A stretch of 38,734 nt of DNA. Source: Runella defluvii (GTDB lineage Bacteria; Bacteroidota; Bacteroidia; Cytophagales; Spirosomataceae). The first letter of the stretch is position 1, and every line of letters begins with the position of its first letter. The position numbers and the translations under genes are program-made. The notes beneath the pieces were generated by a model. It worked only from the letters and a program-made list of their open reading frames with translations. It did not search any database and had not been told where the DNA came from. Location of the stretch: assembly GCF_014195535.1 (NCBI RefSeq), contig NZ_JACIBY010000004.1, positions 568,349-607,082 on the forward strand. Direction: 5' to 3'. Below, in pieces: positions 24,747 to 32,529 of this stretch.

Positions 24747-25454
24747 CTACTGACACTCAAACGTATATTCATACACGTTTTTAGAAAATTCTGTCCAGCG
24801 TACCTTTTCGCCTACCTTTTTTAAGAGTGTTGGACAGCTCGAATAAAGGACTTTATATTCGTCGTCGTAGTCTTTCTTTTTGAGTTTTTTGGCTACATTA
24901 TCACCTAGCTGAACGTAGTACGACTTATCGTCGCCGCCCGCCATGGTCATACCACCAAACCCTACGCGCATGGTTTCGGCGGCAAAAGGGTCGTGAAATA
25001 CCTTGATTTTGCTGTTAAAACCTGGGTTAAGCAGCTGCATCAAGAGCATTTCGGGTTCTTTTTTGACGGCTACGTTGGCTTTCTCAAAATAGGCGTACCC
25101 TTTTTTGATGATTTCGCTGTCGATGTAGGTAGCGTCCCATTTTTTGACTTTGGTACCCACGTCCATGTTGGTTGAAAATTTAGAGAAGCCGCTGGGTATC
25201 AAGTACATCGACTTGATTTTGTCGGGCGTAAATTTCCATTTTTTGCCGTTGGCATCTTTAATTGTTACTTCTTCGATTAAGCCTTTGCGGCGGTCGAGGT
25301 CTTCGAGCGTGCCTTCAATTTTGGTGCCGTCTTCGAGGGTTAGATAAGAAGTTTCTTTGCCCGAAAAACGGTCGTACGCAGGAATAAAATCTTGCGAGTA
25401 AGCGGCTGCCGAAATACAGAGAGCGGTGCTGAGTAGATAGTGCTTGATTTTCAT
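24747..25454 (-). CDS. Secreted protein of unknown function coupled to photolyase
   Basis: The 235-residue product starts with a signal peptide (MKIKHYLLSTALCISAAAYS, cleavage near residue 20). The mature chain is soluble and beta-rich, with YLTLEDGTKIEGTLEDLDRRKGLI followed by KWKFTPDKIKSMYLI, typical of Bacteroidota exported proteins of unknown role. An upstream ATG at 25466 exists, but the one at 25454 overlaps the photolyase stop as ATGA, showing translational coupling and deciding the start. Family not recognised. Confidence 0.75.
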   Translation of the reverse strand: MKIKHYLLSTALCISAAAYSQDFIPAYDRFSGKETSYLTLEDGTKIEGTLEDLDRRKGLIEEVTIKDANGKKWKFTPDKIKSMYLIPSGFSKFSTNMDVGTKVKKWDATYIDSEIIKKGYAYFEKANVAVKKEPEMLLMQLLNPGFNSKIKVFHDPFAAETMRVGFGGMTMAGGDDKSYYVQLGDNVAKKLKKKDYDDEYKVLYSSCPTLLKKVGEKVRWTEFSKNVYEYTFECQ

Positions 25455-26890
25455 CGTTTTAACCATTTGTTGCCATTAACGATGGCTTTGGGGTAATCAT
25501 TGCCGAGCTGCACCCCAAAAGTTTTTTGTTCGGCAGGGCTAAGGTTCCATACTTGGTGAATCTTGGCTGCGGGTACATTGGCAAGCTGCGGTAGCCACGT
25601 CTTTACGTACTCGCCTTGTTCGTCGTAGCGAGTGGCTTGGGTATGGATGTTGAAGTAGCGGTTTTCGCGCGGGTCGTTGCCTACGCCAGCCACATAATTC
25701 CAGTTTCCCCAGTTGCTACACACATCATAATCAACGAGTTGGCTTTCAAAGTAAGCAGCTCCCCACGTCCAGTTTAGGTGTAAATCTTTGGCCAAAAAAC
25801 TAGCCACGTTTTGGCGTCCACGGTTCGACATAAAGCCTGTCAATTGCAACTCACGCATGTTGGCATCCACAAAAGGTACGCCCGTTTTTCCGTTGATCCA
25901 TTGTTGGAAACGTTCTTGGTTATTTTCCCATTTTTGCAAAATATTGTGCTGAATACCCGAAACTTTGAAGATACGAGAGCCAAATTTTAGGGTAATAAAA
26001 CGGAAATAATCACGCCAAAGTAACTCAAAAACGAGCCAGTAAGTCGATTCGTTGGCGCCGCGCTGGGCTTCGTAGCGTTTTACTTCTTCGTAGATGTGGC
26101 GAGGCGAAACGCAACCATAGGCCAACCAAGCCGAAAATTTGGACGAATAGTCTTCGCCAAGCAGGCCGTTGCGGGTTTCTTTATAGACCTTGAGGTGGTC
26201 GGTATCCCAAAAATAATTTTTCAAACGCCGTAATCCCTCCGTCTCTCCTCCATGAAAAGGAAGCACCCCACGGGCATCCGAAACGGGAAGGCTGGAAAAA
26301 AGAATCAGCTCGTATATTTCGGGGATTTTGCCAATTTCAATTCCTTCAGGAAGGCGAACGACCGTAGGCGTTGCAAAGGTCGGGCGTATTTTGGTTAGTT
26401 TTTCAACGGCTTTGCGAAACTCCGTAAAGGTGTCAGGAATGCGCGAAACCCAAAACGGCAGGTCGCGGGGGTGATACAGGGTAGATTGCCAAAAAACTTC
26501 AAAATCAACGTTGTCAACCTTGAGCTTTTTGGAAAGCGCCGTTTCGATGTCAGCTTCTTCTTGGGCGGCTTCCTTGCTGGTATAAATGGCCTCGGCGGCG
26601 TATTCACGGGCCAATTCACTCAGGACAACCTCAGGCTTTCCCGTACGAATGACCAAGTTACCGCCTTTTTTGCGGAGGTTGTCTTGTAGGTTTTGCACGG
26701 ATTCGAGCAGAAATTTTGCGCGAAACGTCCCCGTTTTAGGAAAACCAAGGCGATCAAGTTGCTGAAATTGGCGTGTATCAAAGACAAAGACAGGAATCAC
26801 CTCTTCGGCGTCTTGGGTTGCTTTGAAAAAACCTTCGTTATCGTGTAAACGTAAATCGTTTCGGAACCAATAAATAATGCGTTTGGGCAT
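25451..26890 (-). CDS. CRY-DASH cryptochrome/photolyase
   Basis: This 479-residue flavoprotein uses blue light to repair cyclobutane pyrimidine dimers, in the DASH group mainly in single-stranded or looped DNA. The N-terminal antenna domain begins with IIYWFRNDLRLHDNEGF. FRAKFLLESVQNLQDNLRKKGG is typical for DASH. The FAD domain holds ELLWRDYFRF and FVDANMRELQLTGFMSNRGRQ, then WTWGAAYFESQLVDYD and CSNWGNWNYVAGVGNDPRENRYF (in parts), the group's flavin-binding signature. A -7 box TAGTTTTG lies 40 bp before the start. The downstream secreted-protein gene overlaps by ATGA. Confidence 0.95.
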   Translation of the reverse strand: MPKRIIYWFRNDLRLHDNEGFFKATQDAEEVIPVFVFDTRQFQQLDRLGFPKTGTFRAKFLLESVQNLQDNLRKKGGNLVIRTGKPEVVLSELAREYAAEAIYTSKEAAQEEADIETALSKKLKVDNVDFEVFWQSTLYHPRDLPFWVSRIPDTFTEFRKAVEKLTKIRPTFATPTVVRLPEGIEIGKIPEIYELILFSSLPVSDARGVLPFHGGETEGLRRLKNYFWDTDHLKVYKETRNGLLGEDYSSKFSAWLAYGCVSPRHIYEEVKRYEAQRGANESTYWLVFELLWRDYFRFITLKFGSRIFKVSGIQHNILQKWENNQERFQQWINGKTGVPFVDANMRELQLTGFMSNRGRQNVASFLAKDLHLNWTWGAAYFESQLVDYDVCSNWGNWNYVAGVGNDPRENRYFNIHTQATRYDEQGEYVKTWLPQLANVPAAKIHQVWNLSPAEQKTFGVQLGNDYPKAIVNGNKWLKR

Positions 26891-27432
26891 AAGACAAATC
26901 GTGTAATTGTTCTATTGTTCAAAACTACACTTTCGGCAGTAGGTTTTGAAAAAAGGCGACATTTTTTTACCGTTTACTCAAAAGTGAAACTATTAGTTGC
27001 GTTTGACTAAGAAAGCTTTTACATTGCTGACAATTGCCCTGTTTTACCCTGCTTTTGAGACCATAACTTATGAAATAAGCCTGTAAAAGGCTTGAAAATG
27101 AAGTGTTTGTCTAAAATCAGTACCTTAAAACAGCTATAGATGTCAGTAGTTAACACCTTCCCTAACCACGCCATTAATGCCTTTGTGAGGGCGTGGTCTA
27201 ATGTTGAGCCAAGGCACGACGTAACGATGTTTGCTCGTGACCAAACCGATGGCCTCGTACCGCGCCGCTCACAGATTGCGGAAAACACAGCCTGGGCATC
27301 CAATGCTGAAATACGAGAACTAGCGGGTAATAATCATCAGGAGATGAGACGAAGTAATCGGTCGCGAGAGGAATTGAATCGAGCTTTTGATGGACAAAGT
27401 CAGGCAACTACTGCATTTTCTATTCCGATGCG
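26891..27432. other. Intergenic region with an unassigned open frame
   Basis: This 542-bp gap lies between divergent genes. TAGTTTTG at 26937-26930 is the likely -7 box of the photolyase gene. A 98-codon plus-strand frame (27140-27436) ends with ATGA overlapping the next gene's start, while minus-strand frames of 69 and 94 codons cover the same bases. None matches a family I know. It could hold one small gene or a worn mobile-element remnant. Confidence 0.5.
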
Positions 27433-27436
27433 ATGA
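27140..27436 (+). CDS. Doubtful 98-residue open frame
   Basis: The frame encodes a polar, arginine- and asparagine-rich chain without signal peptide or known motif (for example RDQTDGLVPRRSQIAENT). Its stop overlaps the lipoprotein start as ATGA, which would fit translational coupling. Against it, the sequence gives no fold signal and longer antisense frames exist. It may be chance. Confidence 0.25.
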   Translation: MSVVNTFPNHAINAFVRAWSNVEPRHDVTMFARDQTDGLVPRRSQIAENTAWASNAEIRELAGNNHQEMRRSNRSREELNRAFDGQSQATTAFSIPMR

Positions 27437-28734
27437 ATATAAGTAAACATATTTTTTATACCATAGCCGTTCTTTTGGGAACGGCTATGCTTACCGCCTG
27501 TCAGAAAGATAAGTGGCTGGAGAAAGTAGATGAAAACGGGGTGGTTTTTGAAAAAAAGCCAATTTGGAAAGTTGGAAGCGTAGCAGACTTGAATATTCCA
27601 AATTTTGGTCCTGCTTATGTTCATTTTATTAACGATGGATTATTAGACACCTACTACACCAACCCTAGTACCTTGGAAAATGAGTTTCGATTGCTCAATC
27701 TTGATACAGGAAAACCGATTTGGCGTTGGCGTGATGTTATTAGACCTAATGAGGAAATTATGCTACTTAATTATCAAGGCCATGAGGTTTATCAATACCA
27801 AAACCTTTTACTATACCAGTATGGCCCACGCAATTATTGTATTAATATAGAGACTGGCAAGACTGCTTGGAAAAAAACAACGGATTATTCGGGGGTAGGT
27901 TTATGTTATGGATTAGGGACATATTATTTTACTTTTGGCACGCCCATGGCGTTATATGATAAAGGCATTTGGGAACAATCCATATATCGAGGAGATATTC
28001 TAACTGGTAAGGAGGAAAAAATCTTAATGCCCAATTACAGCCGTAAATACGTAGGAGTAGGCATTACGCAGTTTCATGTGGGGTCTATCAATGATATTCG
28101 CCCGATAGTAGAGGGAAAAGATACACTATTGTTGATTACCTATACCGAGCTTGGCCCCCAACGCCACGAATATGAAGCTTATCTTTCTCTTTACAATCTC
28201 TCGCAGCAGCGGTGGTTATACGATCGTAAACCGTTGTGGGGTGAGCGCAAGATAGGTGTTTTGAATGGGGCGGTTCGTTTGCGAGGAGATAAGATGTACA
28301 CGATTACGAGTAATGAAGTGGTTTGTCATCACTGGCGAACAGGCGAGCGAGTATGGATTAAAGTGCTGCCAAGCTTTGCGGAGATACAAGGTATATTTGA
28401 AAACCGTTACATGGTCTTGTATGATAGTATGAGTACACTTTACTGCGTAGATGCCGATACAGGAGAACAAATTTGGAAACTGGGTAACGAGACACTTTCT
28501 TACACGAGTTCATACTATGCAGAGGGTATTTTGTACTATCTTTCCAAGGGCCGCCTTCGCGCAAGAGAGTTGAAAACCACCAAATTATTGTGGGATATTC
28601 CCTCAGATACGGATGGGAAATTAGATGGTCATTTCGGGGTGTTTGTGACGGGCTTACCAGGGAAAGACGGTGAAAAAGGGCGAATTTTTACGCGTACGGG
28701 CTACCATACGTATTGTTTTGAAGCGATAAAGTAA
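27433..28734 (+). CDS. PQQ-like beta-propeller lipoprotein
   Basis: The 433-residue protein has a lipoprotein signal with lipobox LTAC (C23), so it is anchored in a membrane. The body repeats the outer-strand pattern of PQQ or WD-like propellers: LNLDTGKPIWRWRD, INIETGKTAWKKT, HHWRTGERVWIK, CVDADTGEQIWKLG and ARELKTTKLLWDI. There are about six to seven blades. PQQ ligands of dehydrogenases are not evident, so a scaffold like BamB or a surface binding role is more likely. A second lipoprotein follows after 17 bp. Confidence 0.85.
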   Translation: MNISKHIFYTIAVLLGTAMLTACQKDKWLEKVDENGVVFEKKPIWKVGSVADLNIPNFGPAYVHFINDGLLDTYYTNPSTLENEFRLLNLDTGKPIWRWRDVIRPNEEIMLLNYQGHEVYQYQNLLLYQYGPRNYCINIETGKTAWKKTTDYSGVGLCYGLGTYYFTFGTPMALYDKGIWEQSIYRGDILTGKEEKILMPNYSRKYVGVGITQFHVGSINDIRPIVEGKDTLLLITYTELGPQRHEYEAYLSLYNLSQQRWLYDRKPLWGERKIGVLNGAVRLRGDKMYTITSNEVVCHHWRTGERVWIKVLPSFAEIQGIFENRYMVLYDSMSTLYCVDADTGEQIWKLGNETLSYTSSYYAEGILYYLSKGRLRARELKTTKLLWDIPSDTDGKLDGHFGVFVTGLPGKDGEKGRIFTRTGYHTYCFEAIK

Positions 28735-28751
28735 AAATCAAATATATTTTT

Positions 28752-29213
28752 ATGAAAACCATCCTTTCTATTTTGTTATGCACACTGCTGCTATGTTGTC
28801 AAAGAGAACCTGATTTGACCCAGAGCGCGTTGCAAGGGCGCTGGCAGATACAGCGTATTGAATTTTTAGGAAGAAATACGGCAGAGAATGACTCTGTCAA
28901 GTACTACAATGCGAGCTTTGTGGAGTTTAAAAAGGGGAAAGCAAACTACCGCGCTGAAGTTACGTATCGTTTTGATAACCAAACATTGGCTACGGCGGCT
29001 TACGTCATAAATAGCCCCAACCAAGTATTTTTCAATGAACCCTGCTGCGACGAGGCATTGTACAAAAATCTTCGCCTCTTTTTTAAAGGGCAGTACGAGG
29101 TAGAACTTGACCAAGAAAATCGACGTGTTGTTCTGGAAGGCGAAATGGAATTGTCACCTTTTACATCTAGTCGTACTTTACGCCCCGTTAGGGTACATTT
29201 ATTGGAAGACTAA
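28752..29213 (+). CDS. Small lipoprotein, lipocalin-like
   Basis: The 153-residue protein has an N-terminal hydrophobic segment and two cysteines (C15, C16), a probable but not ideal lipobox. The mature part begins ALQGRWQIQRIEFLG, similar to lipocalin-like DUF openings with a conserved G-x-W, and continues as beta-strands to LRPVRVHLL. CC at about 98-99 (EPCCDEAL) is unusual. It is 17 bp from the propeller lipoprotein and probably co-expressed and functionally linked. Role unknown. Confidence 0.7.
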   Translation: MKTILSILLCTLLLCCQREPDLTQSALQGRWQIQRIEFLGRNTAENDSVKYYNASFVEFKKGKANYRAEVTYRFDNQTLATAAYVINSPNQVFFNEPCCDEALYKNLRLFFKGQYEVELDQENRRVVLEGEMELSPFTSSRTLRPVRVHLLED

Positions 29214-29218
29214 AAACG

Positions 29219-29250
29219 CCCACGAGCACAGCCATTTCTGCGCTCGTGGG
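29219..29250. terminator. Hairpin between convergent genes
   Basis: Arms CCCACGAGC and GCTCGTGGG flank a 14-nt loop, between the lipoprotein and hemL stops. It lacks a T-tract. Confidence 0.6.
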
Positions 29251-29266
29251 GTATCTCCATGGGAAG

Positions 29267-30556
29267 TTATATGACTTCTTTCAATGCTTCTTCGTTGGTC
29301 TCAATCAACTGCTGAACGTGCTGGTCTTCAAGTGCGTATGAGAAAAACAGGCTTTCAAACTGCGAAGGAGCAAGGTAAATGCCGCGCTTCAACATGGCTT
29401 GAAAATACCGCCCAAACAAGGCCAAATCAGCCGTTTTGGCTGAGTTGAAATCGGTCACGGGCTGGTCGGTCATAAACAACGTAAACATCGACCCGATTTG
29501 GTTGATGGTGTAGTTGAGACCTAGCTTTTGGAGTGAGGCGTTAAACCCGTTTTTGATGGTGCTACCCACTTCTTCAAGGCGGGTATATACTTCGGGGTGG
29601 CTGTCGAGGTAACGCAACATGGCCAACCCTGCCGACATCGCAATGGGGTTTCCAGAAAGCGTCCCTGCTTGATACACAGGCCCTGCGGGCGATACGCAGT
29701 CCATGATTTCACGCTTGCCACCGTAAGCACCTACGGGCATTCCACCCCCGATGATTTTACCCATCGTCGTCATGTCGGGCATAATGCCAAAACGCTCTTG
29801 CGCACCGCCTTTGGCCAAGCGGAAGCCCGTCATCACTTCGTCAAAAATGAGGACGATGCCTTCTTTGGTACACAAATCGCGGATGGCTTGGAGGTAGCCT
29901 TCGTTGGGCAATACACAGCCCATGTTCCCAACCACGGGTTCTAAAATCAAGGCCGCTACTTGGCCTTTGTTGGCTTCGACGAGGGTGGTTAGGGCGGCGA
30001 GGTCGTTGAAAGGTGCCGTGAGGGTGTCGTTGGCGACGCCTTTGGTAACGCCTGGGCTATCAGGAACACCCATCGTAACGGCACCACTGCCTGCGGCAAT
30101 CAAAAAGCTGTCGCCGTGGCCGTGGTAGCAGCCTTCAAACTTGATGATTTTGTCGCGGCCTGTATATCCCCGCGCTACCCGAATGGCCGACATGGTGGCT
30201 TCGGTGCCCGAGTTGACCATCCGTACTTTTTCGACCGAAGGTACCATGCTGATAATCAATTCCGCCATTTCGACTTCTTTGCGGGTAGGGGCACCAAACG
30301 AAAACGAGTTTTGAATGGCATCCGACACGGCTTTTTCGATGAGCTCGTGGGCGTGGCCCAAAATCATGGGCCCCCAAGAGTTGATACATTCGAGGTATTG
30401 GTTGCCGTCTTCGTCGTAGAGGTACGGGCCCTTGGCCGATTTAATAAAAATAGGGGAGCCGCCTACGGCACGAAAGGCGCGTACGGGCGAGTTGACCCCA
30501 CCAGGGATGTATTGTTTGGCTTTTTCGAAAAGTGCTTGACTTTGATTGATTTGCAT
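29267..30556 (-). CDS. hemL: Glutamate-1-semialdehyde 2,1-aminomutase
   Basis: HemL converts glutamate-1-semialdehyde to 5-aminolevulinate, the first committed tetrapyrrole step in the C5 pathway. The 429-residue PLP enzyme shows VNSPVRAFRAVGG, NSGTEATMSAIRVARG, the cofactor region CYHGHGDSFL, FDEVMTGFR, and the PLP lysine K267 in MGKIIGGGMPVGAYGG. Length fits. It starts 36 bp after the LpoA-like gene, so both may share a transcript. Tetrapyrroles would include siroheme for nitrite reduction, but no specific link is seen. Confidence 0.97.
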   Translation of the reverse strand: MQINQSQALFEKAKQYIPGGVNSPVRAFRAVGGSPIFIKSAKGPYLYDEDGNQYLECINSWGPMILGHAHELIEKAVSDAIQNSFSFGAPTRKEVEMAELIISMVPSVEKVRMVNSGTEATMSAIRVARGYTGRDKIIKFEGCYHGHGDSFLIAAGSGAVTMGVPDSPGVTKGVANDTLTAPFNDLAALTTLVEANKGQVAALILEPVVGNMGCVLPNEGYLQAIRDLCTKEGIVLIFDEVMTGFRLAKGGAQERFGIMPDMTTMGKIIGGGMPVGAYGGKREIMDCVSPAGPVYQAGTLSGNPIAMSAGLAMLRYLDSHPEVYTRLEEVGSTIKNGFNASLQKLGLNYTINQIGSMFTLFMTDQPVTDFNSAKTADLALFGRYFQAMLKRGIYLAPSQFESLFFSYALEDQHVQQLIETNEEALKEVI

Positions 30557-30592
30557 TGCTGATTTGGCAAAAATTAATTGAGTTAATAAACG

Positions 30593-32299
30593 TTACTGCG
30601 CGTTGACCCGCACCCACCTTGCATCGTCGATTTGGATAATGGGTACAACTTGGTTGTCGTTGGAATGTTGGTAATTAAAACCCGATAATAAATAATCGTC
30701 GTCGTACGAACGAACGTCTAGCCCGTTGCGTAGTTGGTTTTGGTACTTGTGGAGCATTCGCCCAAAAAACAGCACGAGGTCGTACCCCTGCAAGGCATAA
30801 ATGGAAGGAACGGTGTTGCGTTTTGAAAAATACAGATTCTGAAAATCACGGACTTGAGTTTTGGCAATGTCAATAAACTCAGTATCAATGATATAAACAG
30901 GGCTGCTATTAAATGTGTTTGCCCCGACGCCGCCCACGTTAAAAGCCGTAGAATTGGCAAGTAACGGAACGTTGATATGGCGTTTGTCCATCAGAGTCAA
31001 TAGTTTGTTTCCATCGTTTTCATTACTACTAAAAACGGCAATGTGCCCTGGTTTGTTTACGCTCGAAATGGTCGCAGTGCTGTCTAGTTTTTCGCGGGTG
31101 CGGCGAAAATCCGACACCTGATAGCCCGAAGCAGTGGCTTTGGCGCGGTAAGCTGCGGCCAACGTGGAGTCGCGGCGAGAGCTGCCGTAATAGATGGCTA
31201 TTTTTTTGGAAGTAGCAGCGGGCAACGACCGCATATAATCAAAACTCTGAGACGCCTGACGTTCAAAAGAAGGTTGTAGCAAAAGTGTATTGGAGAATGT
31301 AGCACTTAAATCGGTCACGAGCGAAGTGGGGTGCACGTAATAGATGCCATTGCTTTGGGCAAAATCGGCGGCCAATTTGGCGGGCTCGCTGTAAACGGGG
31401 CCAACAATAAGGTCGGTTTGGGCAAAATTGGTATTATTGACCACGTTGAGCATGTCTTCGGGGTCGCTGCCTATGTCGTACGTAAACATATTCACCAAAA
31501 TTCCCTCTTGCTGGAGCTTGGCTTTGGCGAGTTTCATGCCTTCGTACATGTCGTACGCAAACTGATTGCTACGAACGCGCTGGTTGGGTGAAAACTCCTT
31601 TACTTTAAATGGTAGAATGACTGCAATGTTATAATATCCCTTTGACTGACTGTTGGTGTTTTTTTTCATCGGCGTCACGTCGTTGGCAGGCTTGATGGGA
31701 GCAATACCAAAACGATTCGTAAGGTCATCGGAGAGTTCTAAATCGGCTTTGTCGTTGGAAGTTCGTTGAATAACATCAATCAATCGAAGGGCCACAATCT
31801 TATCGGAAGGGTGTTGCTGATTGAGTTTTTTTAGCAACGCCAAATCTTGAACGGGGTTGATATACACGCGTTTGAGTGGCTCCACGTCCTTTTTGACCGA
31901 AACGTTGGTAATTTCGGCTAAATATTCGAGTGCTTTGTTGTACTGCTTATCCCGAAACGATAAGTCGGCGAGTAGGTACGCGACTTCGTCCATTTTTTTC
32001 CATTCAGGAAAGCGCTCACGCAGTTGGAGCAACATCTGTTGACTTTCGAGGGGGCGGTTGTTTTTGAGGGCCGCCAAGCTGTAATAGTACTGCGCAAAAG
32101 GAACCAGACCATGTTGGTATTTGCGAGCCGTCAACAGCAGTAAATCAGCCATGGCGAGGTTGTATTCGCCTGTTTTATAGAGTGCTACGGCACGTTTATA
32201 GTCGCGTTCGTAGTTGGCATCTTGGGCCAAACTTTTGAACGAGAGCGTTACCCCTGCCCAGAGGGTAAGACACCATAGTAAGGTATTTATTTTCCTCAT
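30593..32299 (-). CDS. TPR plus periplasmic-binding-domain protein (LpoA-like)
   Basis: The 568-residue exported protein has a signal peptide (about 1-25), helical TPR-like repeats (about 30-165: RAVALYKTGEYNLAMADLLLL and FRDKQYNKALEYLAEI), a linker, and a periplasmic-binding domain type 1 (about 220-560: IAVILPFKVKEF, YDMYEGMKLAKAKL, DLIVGPVYSEPAKLA, YALQGYDLVLFFGRML). This order matches LpoA, the outer-membrane activator of penicillin-binding protein 1A, though the lipobox is missing. An amino-acid-binding role is the alternative. It is followed by hemL after 36 bp. Confidence 0.75.
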   Translation of the reverse strand: MRKINTLLWCLTLWAGVTLSFKSLAQDANYERDYKRAVALYKTGEYNLAMADLLLLTARKYQHGLVPFAQYYYSLAALKNNRPLESQQMLLQLRERFPEWKKMDEVAYLLADLSFRDKQYNKALEYLAEITNVSVKKDVEPLKRVYINPVQDLALLKKLNQQHPSDKIVALRLIDVIQRTSNDKADLELSDDLTNRFGIAPIKPANDVTPMKKNTNSQSKGYYNIAVILPFKVKEFSPNQRVRSNQFAYDMYEGMKLAKAKLQQEGILVNMFTYDIGSDPEDMLNVVNNTNFAQTDLIVGPVYSEPAKLAADFAQSNGIYYVHPTSLVTDLSATFSNTLLLQPSFERQASQSFDYMRSLPAATSKKIAIYYGSSRRDSTLAAAYRAKATASGYQVSDFRRTREKLDSTATISSVNKPGHIAVFSSNENDGNKLLTLMDKRHINVPLLANSTAFNVGGVGANTFNSSPVYIIDTEFIDIAKTQVRDFQNLYFSKRNTVPSIYALQGYDLVLFFGRMLHKYQNQLRNGLDVRSYDDDYLLSGFNYQHSNDNQVVPIIQIDDARWVRVNAQ

Positions 32300-32378
32300 T
32301 ACGAGTTGATTAGGGTTTGTACGTTGTATATGGTAGAATTTGGTTGGGTGTAAAAATACGGAAGAACCTCTAAAACAA

Positions 32379-32455
32379 AAAAGCCAACTCGCTATATGCG
32401 AATGGCTTTTCTCACACTTAACCTATGATGAAAAGCCCCAGGTTTTAGCTGGGAC
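32379..32455 (-). terminator. Two tandem terminators after the phosphohexomutase gene
   Basis: On the minus strand the first hairpin (about 32455-32430) pairs CCCAG with CTGGG and runs into GCTTTTC. The second (32410-32379) pairs AAAAGCCA with TGGCTTTT and is followed by TTTTTTGTTTT. They lie 75-150 bp past the stop. Confidence 0.75.
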
Positions 32456-32529
32456 TCTAAACGTAACGTGAATATACGGCAAAATATTTTATCTGCCCAA
32501 AAATTTTTAAAAAAAATTATTATTTGGTC

